From Aspidapion aeneum (lineage: Eukaryota; Arthropoda; Insecta; Coleoptera; Brentidae): a stretch of 64,000 nucleotides of DNA. Below are positions 35,701 to 46,900 of the stretch, piece by piece. Position 1 is the stretch's first letter, and every line of letters starts with the position of its first letter. The DNA is taken from NCBI GenBank assembly GCA_963576565.1, contig OY755042.1:103776314-103840313 (forward strand), read 5' to 3'. The notes under the pieces are model-generated. The model was not told where the DNA came from and made no database searches. It was given only the letters and a program-made list of their open reading frames with translations. Both the position numbers and the translations under genes were made by a program.

Positions 35701-37797
35701 TCCGTCATTAAAAAGTGAGGTGTCTAAAATTTAAAATAAGATGACATTAACTTTATGTTATGAATTATGATGTCCTTGCATTTCACCAACATTCACCAAT
35801 GTTTAATTGTCCGATGGTTAGGAATGTCAACTTAGACTGATGTGTGTCATCTTATTCATATATGGACACGCTTGGTGTCATTTTTTTATTTCATCTATCG
35901 TTTTTGATAACGTCTTTATTTGTTTTGCGTTCCGTAGCTAAATAAATGTTTTAAATGGAAAACCCATCCTTGATGGGATAACCTAATATATATTTTTTAT
36001 CACCCATAAATTTTTAAATATTTGTCTTAAAACAAAAAGTATTTCATATTCAGCACCATTCCCCTACGTCATTTAAAATCAAAAATTTAAATACAGAAGT
36101 GACAAATTTTCTCCGATGTTTAAATTACTTTAAATTGGTCACTACGCAAATTTATTAAATTTTTAAAATGTAGTTTTTTTAACGTTAAATTTTCTGTTTT
36201 TTAATATCAGAGTATTGGGTCATTGTTAATACTGAATGAAAAGAACTAAATGTTATGTCAAAATTCTGACGTCATTTCCAGAAAATAGGGTATGCTCTAT
36301 TCCTTAAAGCTTAAGGTCACTCATCGTAAAGCAAGCTTTCTTTACGATGAGTGTCCTTACTATACCTACCTGGTAACTTGGGAATCTCCAACAGTCCCAA
36401 CTTGGATTCGTTGATTTTGAGGTACATAAGTGCGTCTATAAGTCTGTGTTTCCTTCTGGCAGTTCCCAGGACAAAGTGGTCGCCATTTTTATTTGCGCCG
36501 TTAAAATATATCCCGTCTACTGCCTACAGAATATGTGTAACAATTTTTAAAAAAAGATTTTTGTTTTAATAGTTTTTTAATTTTTTATTAATTAATTAAT
36601 TTTTTATATATTTATATAATATTTATTCCTTTAAAAAAAATTTCACTTTTCCGGGACAAAAAGTGACAAATTATGGATAAAAAGTAAAAAATCGGGAAAA
36701 GTAAAAACTCAGGAATTAAATGTAAAAATCAGAATAAAAAAATAAAAATAAAAAAAAACGTTGAGACCTAAAAACACCCAAAAAAAATAATAAAAAAGTC
36801 GGAAAAAAATTTAAAACGTGCGAAAAATAAAAAAAAACCTTGTGATTAAAGTGAATTTTTATCTCTCGACGAATTGTACAAACTTTTCGCATCGGGATAA
36901 AAAGTAAACTTTTATCCCTTGGCAATTAATTTGCCTACTATTTTGCACTGTAGGGATAAAAAGTGCACTTTTTATCCGGGATATGTTCTAGTCCAATTAT
37001 AGAAAAGCGTCATTAGTGTTAATTTTTACAATTTTAAAATGTTTTTTTTTATATATATTTTTGTGTATAATTAATTTTGACATCTGCAAATTTTTTTAAA
37101 AGAAAAAGCAATATATTTTTTTATACCTTTTCATGTGACGACAGTTTTTGTGCCTTATCTACTTCTTCAAAATACCCTTTTTTATTTACTTGTTTTGATC
37201 TTCTAATCTAAAAAAAAGAAATAAATGTTAAAAAGTTAAACTGTAGCTATATAGATACAAAGTGTTACTTATTCCTTTTTATTTTTATTTTTTTAAAAGC
37301 TTCTACAACTTTTCACACAATTAGTTTAATGTCACCTATTCTCGTCTTGAAATTTTTTGATACAGTTTTTTCGAATTTTCCACCCATATCAAAAAAACAA
37401 TATAAAACAAAAAACATTTTTTTATTCGCTAGATATGCACCAAAAGCATAGCAAAATCGTTTTCACGACTAGATACTAAAAAGTTTCTAAACAAAAAAAA
37501 AATATTCTTTATTTAAAGTAAGGGGTCGACATCTTCTGAAAAAAAATTAACACTCTCTGTAGATCGGCAACGAAGTGTTTGCGGACTTTTCATCGATAAA
37601 ACATTCACAAAACAGTGAGCACTTACTTTTTGAATTTTCAAAATCAAAAACATAAACCCAACTTTTAGCCAATAAAGTCCGGATTTTCTGGCATAGATAC
37701 CAAAAATCGGTGTCGGTTGTTTATCAAGCAAATATCCTATAATCAAGTATAAACAAGGTATTGTAAAAAATGCCAATCCGATACAACTTAGAAACAT
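31356..37797 (-). CDS. Insect PEP-synthase-like N-terminal (DUF7064/7065 type) membrane-anchored protein, complete
   Basis: Eight exons on the minus strand: 37797-37627, 37207-37127, 36523-36370, 35723-35532, 35267-35150, 33890-33672, 32331-32201, 31552-31356. All junctions are GT/AG, all phases agree, and the total is 1263 nt, 420 aa plus stop. Residues 1-25 are a hydrophobic segment (signal anchor, MFLSCIGLAFFTIPC). A K-rich region follows. AVDGIYFNGANKNGDHFVL, ARRKHRLIDA and EGIKVTVVEPMKKWKI then match the family's first domain. HYEQFGILQAKITI, RDHSIAVSREWSHFHRYGMHFF and VWERLCTFEINGIKGYGASEW match the second. I recall this region from insect proteins annotated as putative phosphoenolpyruvate synthase or 'prodigiosin synthesizing transferase PigC', where it precedes an ATP-grasp/PEP-utiliser part that is absent here. 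The biochemical role is unknown. Lipid or polyketide-like metabolism is a guess. A possible AATAAA signal (minus) lies at 31187-31192. Confidence 0.85.
32750..33360 (+). mobile_element. MITE, third copy of the 28.0-29.2 kb palindrome unit
   Basis: It reads in the same direction as the left arm at 28005-28596 and is almost identical, from 'aaggccaacacaaaaatag' to 'ccattttgatagccctg'. It lies within the intron between exons 32201-32331 and 33672-33890 of the DUF7064-type gene. Non-coding. Confidence 0.85.
34245..34705 (+). pseudogene. P-element/THAP9-like transposase remnant
   Basis: The plus frame near 34265 gives CFPHPRNIKKLICKILL, then KYLKSKMQLLKEHELGVNLH and FNEIYIK. This matches the style of the central region of insect P-type (THAP9-like) transposases, where an aspartate/glutamate-containing 'DEIHIK' stretch follows a 'hPHPxxhxxL' block. 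A second frame (34560-34700) gives ECFCGEKLLSKLEKI and FLNNFIKKQNDL, resembling the C-terminal part. Stops and frame changes separate them. It lies antisense in the intron between exons 33672-33890 and 35150-35267 of the DUF7064-type gene. Confidence 0.5.
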
Positions 37798-38422
37798 GTT
37801 TAATAGACACACTTAATTTAAATATTTGAAAAAATTACGAATAGGTAGTAACTTTACCTATACATTTCAATAAAAGAACTAAATTGAAAAAGCAGACAAC
37901 ACATGTTTGTTATCAACATTTTTAAAGTGTTTGATGTTGTTATCATTCATTCAATTAAAATAAAAATAAGAAACAAGATTAAATTTTAAATTTAAACAAT
38001 CATACTTTTAAGTTGTGTGTTATAAGCAATGAACTTGTAAAAAGATTTTTACAAGTTCTTTGGTTATAAGATAAGGTACAGTTTTCTCAATTTCTTAAAA
38101 TATATAAAAGTAAATTGAGCTTTACAAATTACCTTATATCGTTGTTTGATGGCAACAACGCTTATATTAACTTAACTTTAACTAAACCCCCTCCCTTATA
38201 GCACAAAGCAAAAAAAAACGACGCGAAAACTGAAAACATAAACTTTTTGTAGTTTTAATAGTTTATTTTTTACGTTATTTTAATGGTATTTTAAACAAAA
38301 AAAAATTACTCAACTTAAAAAATTGAGTTTTTGAATTTTGTAATGCATTATATGTGAACGGTCCCTTTTTTAGAAAAGTTTTGTTTGTTGCGCACGCCGC
38401 ACGTACGTCTTAAATATATCTG
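37798..38422. other. Upstream region of the DUF7064-type gene, no element called
   Basis: AT-rich. 'tgaacttgtaaaaagatttttacaagttct' near 38031-38060 is a small perfect hairpin (arms 'gaacttgtaaaaa'). No TATA box or start-site motif is clear. Confidence 0.35.
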
Positions 38423-38761
38423 CACTGCAAAAAAGACGAGTCGTTAAATACCGAGATGAATTCCATCAAAGAAGCATGCGCCAAAATTAACGTCAAAATG
38501 TCTAATTTAAATTATTGGCGCGAATACCGGGATTGGCGCGAGATCGAAGAGCTTAACGTATAATAAAAAATTCAAGGTATAAAATAATGGTCAATTCTAA
38601 TTTTTAGGTATGATTTTATGTAGGTATCGGGTGGTTTTTTATAACCTGAGCACTCAGCAACTTTATCATTGAAAATAAAGGGCTATAATAAATTGTAGAT
38701 TTTTTTTTGGTTAATTATGACAACTTTAAAAGCCAACATAATTTTTTTCTATCCGTCACCA

Positions 38762-39583
38762 TGTACAGGGTGTCCCAAATTCGATGTTTTTTGGGAGGTT
38801 TCGGGTATTTCTAGAGGGGCTAAAAAAACCTGATCCCCCTTTGCAACACTCAAATTTCAAAAGAAGCTTAAATGTGAAAATCGCATTTTGATATAGCAAG
38901 CCGTTTTTAAACTACGGGGTGTTTCTAAAAAGTCTGCATTTTGGGAAGGGGTCTATAACTTGTTTATTTATTAATATTTTTTATTTTTGTGAAAACATTC
39001 CAAGAGGAATTAAACTGTTAAATTAAATTTCATTTGTCACGTTTAGTTTTTGAGATATCACATAAAATTAATTTTTTTTATTTTTACCACATATTTTAGT
39101 TTGCTTAATGGGTTTAAAATATTTTAATATTATAAAATTATAAAAATAAAAAAATTATAAAGAGGTGATTAAAAAATAAAAATAAAGAAAACAATAAAAA
39201 AAATAAAAAATTAAAATATTGAGTGTGATACATCATTTTAAAGGAAATTTTAAGCTGATTTTAAAAATCGAATAAAAAGAGAGTTATTCTGTAAGAAAAA
39301 TAACAACTTTATGCAATATTTTAAAAACCAAAACAGATAAATAAAAACCGTTTACATCTGTCAATTCTTCAAGAAAAGATCTATAAGAAAGCTATTTACA
39401 CAAAAGCAAAATGCAGACAAAAACACTTCGTAGCTTAAAAACGGCTTGCTATATCTAAATGTGGTTTTCACCTTTAGGCTTCTCTTAAAATTTAAGCGTC
39501 GCAAAGGGGGCTCAGTTTTTTCTATTTCCCCTAGAAATACCCGACACCACAAAAAAAACAACGAATTTGGGACAACCTGTACA
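38762..39583. mobile_element. TIR element, 'TGTACAGGGTGTCCC' ends, arms about 170 bp
   Basis: 'tgtacagggtgtcccaaattcg' at 38762 is matched by 'cgaatttgggacaacctgtaca' ending 39583. The arms continue inward ('gggtatttctaga' against 'ctagaaatacccg', 'gatatagcaagccgttttt' against 'aaaaacggcttgctatatc'). The central 450 bp is very AT-rich and non-coding. It has the same end family as 30188 and 55678. Confidence 0.8.
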
Positions 39584-39682
39584 GGGTGTGACAATGAAGT
39601 CGATTTTTTGAGAGGGAACACCTTGTATATTTTTGCATTTTAAGATTCGTCTTTTCTTTTTGATTTTAAAAATTTACAATAT

Positions 39683-40033
39683 CTATGTGCTGCGATTAAT
39701 ATTTTTTGAGGTATATGCAGTATTTCTTCTATATTGCATTTCACGTTTATTTTGTTTTGCCATGGGAGTATTGACAAATTTAAATGCGCTAAATCTTAAA
39801 AAATGTTTATCGTAGCATAGACATACAGTAGAACCCCGATGACAGTGTTTATTCAAATTAAATTGGGCACTAAATAATTTGTCACACAACTTGCACGTCA
39901 CCGGCATTTTCACAGCACAAAAACGGCGCATTTTCATCAAAAAGAACTGGGAATTATTAAAGTTTTGCTGTATAAAACCATACTGAAATATCCGAGGGGT
40001 CATCGGCACCCTAAAATTTTGTACAGCGTCCAA
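39683..40033 (-). other. ORF with one C2H2-like finger, possibly transposon-derived
   Basis: The 116-codon minus ORF contains VTCKLCDKLFSAQFNLNKHC, which fits a single C2H2 zinc finger (CxxC, F, L, H) with irregular second-histidine spacing. The remainder shows nothing known. It lies inside the repeat complex, so it may be a fragment of a transposon-encoded protein or a chance ORF. Confidence 0.25.
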
Positions 40034-40039
40034 CAGGAC

Positions 40040-40215
40040 TTGAGTACTGTTGGGTACTGTCGTGTACTGTCGAGTACTGTTGGGTCCTGTCGAGTACTGT
40101 TGAGTACTGTCGTGTACTGTCGAGTACTGTTGGGTCCTGTCGTGTACTGTCGAGTACTGTTGGGTCCTGTCGTGGTACTGTCGGGTACTGTTGTGAAATT
40201 TGTACAGTACTGTTG
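40040..40215 (+). repeat. Minisatellite, about 12-mer GTACTGTCGXGT
   Basis: About fourteen units of GTACTGT(C/T)G(A/T/G)GT, with variants GTCCTGTCG. Both strands give artefactual ORFs rich in Y/S/T/V/Q. It is located just upstream of the tRNA-Phe gene inside the repeat complex. Confidence 0.85.
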
Positions 40216-40784
40216 AAAGCTGATGACCCCTCGGAAATGTCTCTCAGTTGATTGGTTGGCAGAAGTGACAGATCAACGCTTGCGCACGTCTTGGAATTCA
40301 TCTCGGTATTTAACGACTCGTCAAAAATGCCTCTAAAAATAACTGTTGTTGCATGTTGGATTTCAAATGAACCCAAAAGTATTACTTGGATAAATTCACG
40401 CAACTAATAAAATTTTAATTTGTAAAAAGAAATGCCAAGTAAGGGGCGGCGTCAACACAAGATAATTGCTTTGTCTTCCAAAATACAAAGAATTATTTTT
40501 AATTTAAATTAACCTCAATTTGGACAACTTCAAACCATAGCATTGACAAATTGTCAACGTCAAGCAGTCCCTTTCAAATTTTATTAATAGCGTCTCCTTT
40601 TTTAATCCAAGTCATACGTTGGGGTTCAATTGAATTTATTATGACGGAACGCTTGTAGCAGTACTTTTCCATTAATGGTTTTAATACGCTTTAGCAGTAC
40701 AGATATATTTATGACGTACGTGGCAAGTGGTCGTCAAACCACTGACTCGCCGCCGCAACATATTCACCGATATAACTTTCATAA

Positions 40785-40857
40785 GCCGAAATAGCTCAGT
40801 TGGGAGAGCGTTAGACTGAAGATCTAAAGGTCCCTGGTTCGATCCCTGGTTTCGGCA
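40785..40857 (+). tRNA. tRNA-Phe (GAA)
   Basis: A 73-nt cloverleaf with no intron. The acceptor stem GCCGAAA pairs with TTTCGGC, followed by discriminator A. Box A is at 40792-40803, the anticodon loop CTGAAGA gives anticodon GAA, and the T arm contains GGTTCGATCC (box B, 40836-40845). All stems close. It ends 122 bp before the CFAP251 start codon on the same strand. Confidence 0.97.
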
Positions 40858-40861
40858 AAAC

Positions 40862-40870
40862 TTTTTTTTT
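40862..40870 (+). terminator. RNA polymerase III terminator of tRNA-Phe
   Basis: A run of nine T begins 5 nt after the tRNA discriminator base, a standard Pol III stop. Confidence 0.9.
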
Positions 40871-40979
40871 GTACCTATCAATTCGATTAAAATGTTTGAC
40901 ATTGTATAACCTGCCTAGTTTTTGTCAACGCATAAATAAATACATTTTTGTGTCATATTTTAAAAACATTTTGAAAAAT

Positions 40980-43900
40980 ATGGCGTCCGAAGAAAGTATA
41001 ACTTTTGGAGAAGACAAGGAAAACTTGCTGTACATTTCAAAAAAAATTAATATAGATGAGTTTGGTTTAGGAGAAGAGGGTAATGAATCTGTTTTTAACT
41101 TTTTTATTGATAGTGGTGGACATGTCTAAAAATAAATTGGTAAACAAAATATGAACGAGCTCCCTAAGTATTTCAAAATCAGTTATCTAAGAAGCTCTTC
41201 TTACCAATTTCTTTGTGAACACTCTTAACAGCAGTAGGCCAGTCATTAAAGCGAAAAAAAGACTCCCAGCGTGCAAAAGGTGGTTTCGTCGCGATTTTGA
41301 CATAATGTTCACATTGGAGTCCTAAAAAAAATTTGAGCTTTCGACCTTGGGGGGGGGGGGGCGGCTGCCCCCGCCATCTTGGGTTTAGGGTGCACTAAAG
41401 GGTTTTTGCTTAGTTTGTTTAAATTACCTGGTCCCTGTACATTTTAGAAAAAAAAATTAAACAAAAGACGAATGGTTTTCAAGTTATAAACATTTCGCCG
41501 CCACCTTGGATTTTGACCAATTTTAGCTCACACATATACTATAGTATAGTAGTGTGAGCTATGGTGATCCTAATTTTTTCGAGAAAAAAAAAGTTGCTCC
41601 GATTTCAAAATTTTTTATATATCTTTGCGTTTCAGATGATTTTGAAACTTTTTTGTTGCGCAGTCTGTCTGTCTATCTGTCTGTATGTCTGTCTGTCTGT
41701 ATGTCTGTCTGTAACGACCAACGCGCATAACTCAAGAACCGCTTGGACGAATTCAATGAAATTTGGTACCTAGGCTGGGTCTTGGGTCGAGATGGTCCCA
41801 TTTAAAAATGAACAACATTTACCGAACACAAACCAAATAAAAGGGTGGGGATAGATTTCAAAAATTAGAATTTATGTGAAAATATGGCGTGTGTGATATC
41901 AAACGAAAGGTAATTTAGTCTGGAGTTAAACAAAATACATTTTAATTTATTTTAAAAAAAGGGTGGGGGTCTCGGTGGGGGTATATTTCAAAAATTAGAG
42001 TTTAAGTGAAAATATGGCGTGTGTGATATCAAATGAAAGGTAATTAAGTCCGGAGTTCAACAAAATACATTTTAGTTTTTGTTTTTTTTAAGGGTGGGGG
42101 TGGATTTCAAAAATTTGAGTTTAAGTCAAAACATGGCTTGTGTGGTATCAAACAAAAGGTAATTTAGTGTGGAGTTGAATAAAATATATTTCAGTTTTTA
42201 GTTATATTAGCTCACACGTACACTATAACTATAGTACCTAGTGTGAGCTTAGGGGCCCATATATTGGCAGAGTATTTATTTAGTGGCCTTTTAACTGAAA
42301 TTTTTGAGAAAATCGATGATCGATAGATAGAAAAAAACTAAGCATTTTAAGAAAAAATGTTAGAACACCCTTTTTAGAGAAAACAAAATGTTCTTTCAAA
42401 CGGCTTATCACAAAGTTGTGTTAAAGCTATTTTTAATACTCCAGGGGCGCCCTCATATTGAGGTAATTTTTTTTATTTGCTTTATTTAGTTTTTTTTTAA
42501 ACTAACCTCTTAAAACTCTATATTGTTGAAAATAAAATTATCTTTTAAACGATATGTATTTCGTGGGTTTTTCTTTACGGGGAACACTTAATAAAGAATA
42601 TACGCAAATTTAGTGATCATGTAATTTACCAATTTTAAAAAAAATCAAGCCTTACCGAGAAAAGCTCTGCGTCAAAGACAATTGAATTTTCTTTCGAACG
42701 ATATGCATAGAATATTTAGGGAACCGTTAATAAACCAGGGGCGTCCAAAAACTGAATTAAATTTTTTTTTACTAAACTTGCATATATTCTTTGAGTGTTC
42801 CCCGTTAACAAAAACCCACTACATACATATCGTTTTAAAGATAATTTTATTTTCAATAAAATAGAGTAAAACAAGATTTTTCAGAAAGCTTACTTTTTGG
42901 GAAAACTGGTGTACTGCTAAAACTTCAGCGTTCGTATCTCAGCAAGGATACTACCCGGAGAACTCAATGATATCTCATTTTATAGGCTATTAATTGGCCT
43001 TTATTTTATTTAAAAAAATTCATCAAAATCCAAAATGGCGGCGAAATATTTAGCGTCATAACTCAAAAGTCATTCATCTAACAAAAAAATGTGTAAAAGC
43101 ATTTTTGTAGGAAATTTTATTGTCTTCAACTTTTATTAAAATTTTTTTTTCTAAAACGTACAGTAACCAAGTAATTTAAAAAAAAACTTTTTTTGTGCAC
43201 ACTAAATTCAAGATGGCTGGGGGCTGCCCCCCCCCAAAGTCGAAAACTCAAATTTATTTTTAGGACTCCAATGTCAATAACATATTTTAAAATTGTGAGT
43301 ACAGCGAACCTAACCGAACCTTTTGCAAGCTAAAATTCTATAATGAGTGAACTATTATATGTATTTGCCTCCTATGTAGTTAAAAAATTAAAATAGGTTT
43401 TTATTACAAGTTACAAGTGTCTCATATCTCACCTTTACTAGGAACACATTGGACACTGCATGGGAAACTATTAAAAAGTAATTTCTGGAAAAATCATGGC
43501 AAAAATATTTATTTATTTATTCCTAAAAATACAATTAAGACAAGTGAGCTACGTACAAAATGAAAAATACAAATAAAAATAGAGAGAGAACACACCGGAT
43601 GAAATAGGGAGAGTTTATCATTACTGTCCAAAGTCTCTCCGTGGGTGGCCATTATAAAAATAATTTTGCTGTCTAAATATAGTTCAATGTATTTATTTTA
43701 CAGTCACATAACCCCGAGACTAAATGTTCATTTTAAAAGTTTTTATTACAATAATATATATTAAATATATTAGATCAGGCATATAAAAATCGTAAAATTA
43801 AAAAAAAATAATAATAAATCGCGTCCCGAACCGATTTTTAATTATTATTCGGGTGAGTCTTAGAGAGATGGGTTTAATCCTACTATGACTGGACGGACTG

Positions 43901-46900
43901 AAAATGAACATATCGTTGCAAACTTTTTATATCGATTTTCTTTATTTTTCAAGTTAATTTGAATTTTTGTTATGCTATTGATGCACTTAAGCAAAATACA
44001 AGCCTTAGATTTTTTAACATATTTTCTACATATTTGATGATAAAACACGAAAAATAGCTTAAAATTTGACATCACGAGGCGTCGGGCCCCCCCAAGCAGC
44101 GGCGTAGTTGCGAAAGACATGATGACTTTTTTTTTTTTTGGGCGCACGATTTTTGAGAGGCGCCCTTTTTAGCCGTCAGCCCCCAAGGGGCCTCGCCCCC
44201 CCCCAAGACACATTCCTGGGTGCGCCACTGCAAATCTTTACAGTAATTTGAGCTGCAACTATTAAAAAATCACTTAAACAGGTCGAGTCTATGGACTTGG
44301 TACTTAAACCCTGGTCTTAGAGTTGTCAGTTTTAGTCAGTGTTTTTGCAGTAAATTTTTTTAGTAGAAGTCCATCCATCTCAAAAATTATTGAATATACT
44401 CTATCTACTCCTGAATCTTTATGATTATAAAAGTCGATGCATTTAAATAACAATTTTGACAGGTTTATGGCGGGAATCAGCTACCTCACTGGGTTCCAAG
44501 CTTTCAATAGATGTTTGTGGTTCCGACAAGGAATTACTTGAGGAAATAACCAGAGGTAGAAGTTTTAGCAGTCCAGAACTTCCAGGAAAACTACGACCTT
44601 TTGTAAGTGGAAAACTACTACTACTTCTAACTTTGACACTACTTGTAGGTGGGAAACTACGTGCTAGTGGGAAACTACTACTACTGTAAGTAGCAAGTGG
44701 GAATCTATACTATCACGGCCTTTTGTAATTGGAAAACTATACAGGTCCATCTCTATGCCTCTCCCTCTATTTCGCTGCTTAGGATACGTGTTCATTTTTT
44801 AAAATATTCTCGAGAGTACTTATCGCAAATAGCAAAAAGCTTTTATCGATTACCAAACAGTGCCTGCGTAGTGCGAGAAAAGAGAGCTGTTTGGTTTTAT
44901 TAGTTGATGTCAGAGAGTAACTCTCAAACTTCGATTCGATTTTGAATTGCGACAGTCCTCGTAATAGTCACGGAGCAACAAAATTGGTACTACCATGTGA
45001 ATATACTCTCAGGAACTCTCCAGGAGAGCACAAAGTTACGATAGTACTCTCAAATGAACTAAGTATTAATAATTTGTATGTTTTAGATTCTAAGATGGTC
45101 CTTTGGAATGAACTCCAAAGTAGGAGTACACAACCTAACCTCTAACACCAGAAAGGAGTTGGTTTACTCCAGTTGTCATTCTGCAGTTCTATTTAATTAT
45201 TGCAGCAATACAATGAAACATTTGGAGGGACACGTAAGTATAGACATTAAGTAATTAGCTGTTCTATAATATCTAAATAAAGTAATACATATACAGCATG
45301 GTTAAATGCTATAGGATTCATGGAAAATTATTAGACTCACAGCCAACACCTGTCCTCTGTGCGCCCCGGTAAAGTAGAGGGATTGAGCTTGCAATAGTTT
45401 TTATGTTATTAATTTTTTGCTTTCTACTCGTCTTTAAGTGGTTCTAACTGTGGTAACAACAAGGTTCAGCTAACTTTAATATTTTAGAAAAATGTCATAA
45501 CTAGTACTTCAGCAAGCAAAGATGGTAACTGGCTGGTCACTGCAGACGATGAACCTGAAGGATATGTCATAGTTTGGGACAGTGTCACAGCGTAAGTAGA
45601 AATAAGAATTGCTTCACTTTTTTTATAGAAGATGAATAGTAACATATTATACTTTAATAATTAGATCTTAAAAAAAACACTTGAAAGATCAGAAATCCCG
45701 GGAAAGAAAGCTCTGAAAAAACTGGAAGCGTTTCAGGCGAAGATCAAGATAAGGCAGAGCAAGAAGAACATGAAGGAGGAGAAGAGGAAGAAGAAGACGA
45801 AGGAAATTAAAAAATGAAGTTTAAATATTAGAACACATTCCCACCAGATTAAAGAGAAATTACTCTCTTAATATTAATTGTTTGTTGACAGGAAACCTGT
45901 TCTAACTCTCCACGATATCTATCCAAAATTTGGAGTACTCCGAGTAGCCATAAGTTTTTGCGCAAGATATTTAATCACTATTGGAGAAGACGTGGACCAA
46001 TACATTATCGATTTTTGGTTGTGGACTCTTGGACAAGAAAAACCTCATGGTAAAAGTAACTCCCCCCTCTCTTTTTCTCTCCTTGTTTTTTTTTACGAGT
46101 CGCCTCTATCGTAAAGCTAGCTGCATTAACAATTACTACGTTTATACGCGCCTTAAAGCGGTTTAAAAATAAAATCGGTTTTACTGCTGTTTATACGACA
46201 AAACGGTTTAAAATAAAATCAATTTTACTGCTTGAAACGGTGTTAATAGTGTTTATACAACAACATTTTCAAATCGTTCTTATATAAAAACGCTTTAACA
46301 GGTCCGTATAAACAAAGTTAATGTTTCTTGGAACTTTATTAAGAAATCCTTGTACAGTCGGGGACTTTTTAAATTGCCGTTTTATTTTTTTTGTCAAGAT
46401 TAATCAATTAAAGAAAAAAAAAAGATTTTTTTTTTAAAATATGTATGTATACAGACAGAGGTAAGGTTCACAACTTTTTTGTTTTGGTTCAAACTACTGC
46501 CGAATTTTAAATAGGAATTTTTTTTATTTTCCAGGGCGGCAATTTACAAAGTCCCCGACTGTACAACAATATTTTGCACTCATAACTGGCATAATTTTTT
46601 TCATAGATTCATACAAAATAGAAAAAAGCTATGGTTATCCATTGAAAATCTGTTTCAATCCCAACGTGCAAGAACATGTGATGATCGTTTTTGAGAAGCA
46701 AGTTTTCTTCTTGGTTTGGGTATGTTTTTTACAACTTCACTTGGAAACCCATACCGATTTATTCTTTAAAATTGTTGTGTTCCAGACATACGTCCTAAAT
46801 ATATTGTACTGCTAAGGTGTATTAAAACCATTAATGGAAAATGACTGCTACAAGCGTTCCGCCATATTGGATTCAAATGAACCCAAACTTATGGCTTGGA

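Larger units (their letters stand above)
38423..40310. mobile_element. Inverted-repeat element enclosing another TIR element and a minisatellite
   Basis: 'gacgagtcgttaaataccgag' with 'atgaattcca' at 38435-38465 matches, reversed, 'ggaattcatctcggtatt' with 'taacgactcgtc' at 40294-40322. Outside the right end (40325-40690), sequence such as 'caagcgttccg' and 'caaatgaaccc' recurs inverted at 46780-46905 in a CFAP251 intron, so a larger dispersed family is involved. Inside are the TIR element 38762-39583, a C2H2-like ORF and the GTACTGT minisatellite. Confidence 0.5.

Noticed and set aside
40011..40403. 130-codon minus ORF and overlapping plus ORF as a repeat protein
   Set aside because: Both derive from the GTACTGTCG minisatellite; amino-acid periodicity simply follows the DNA unit.
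42682..42864. 60-codon plus ORF
   Set aside because: AT-rich inverted-repeat sequence inside the 2-kb TIR element with no coding signature.
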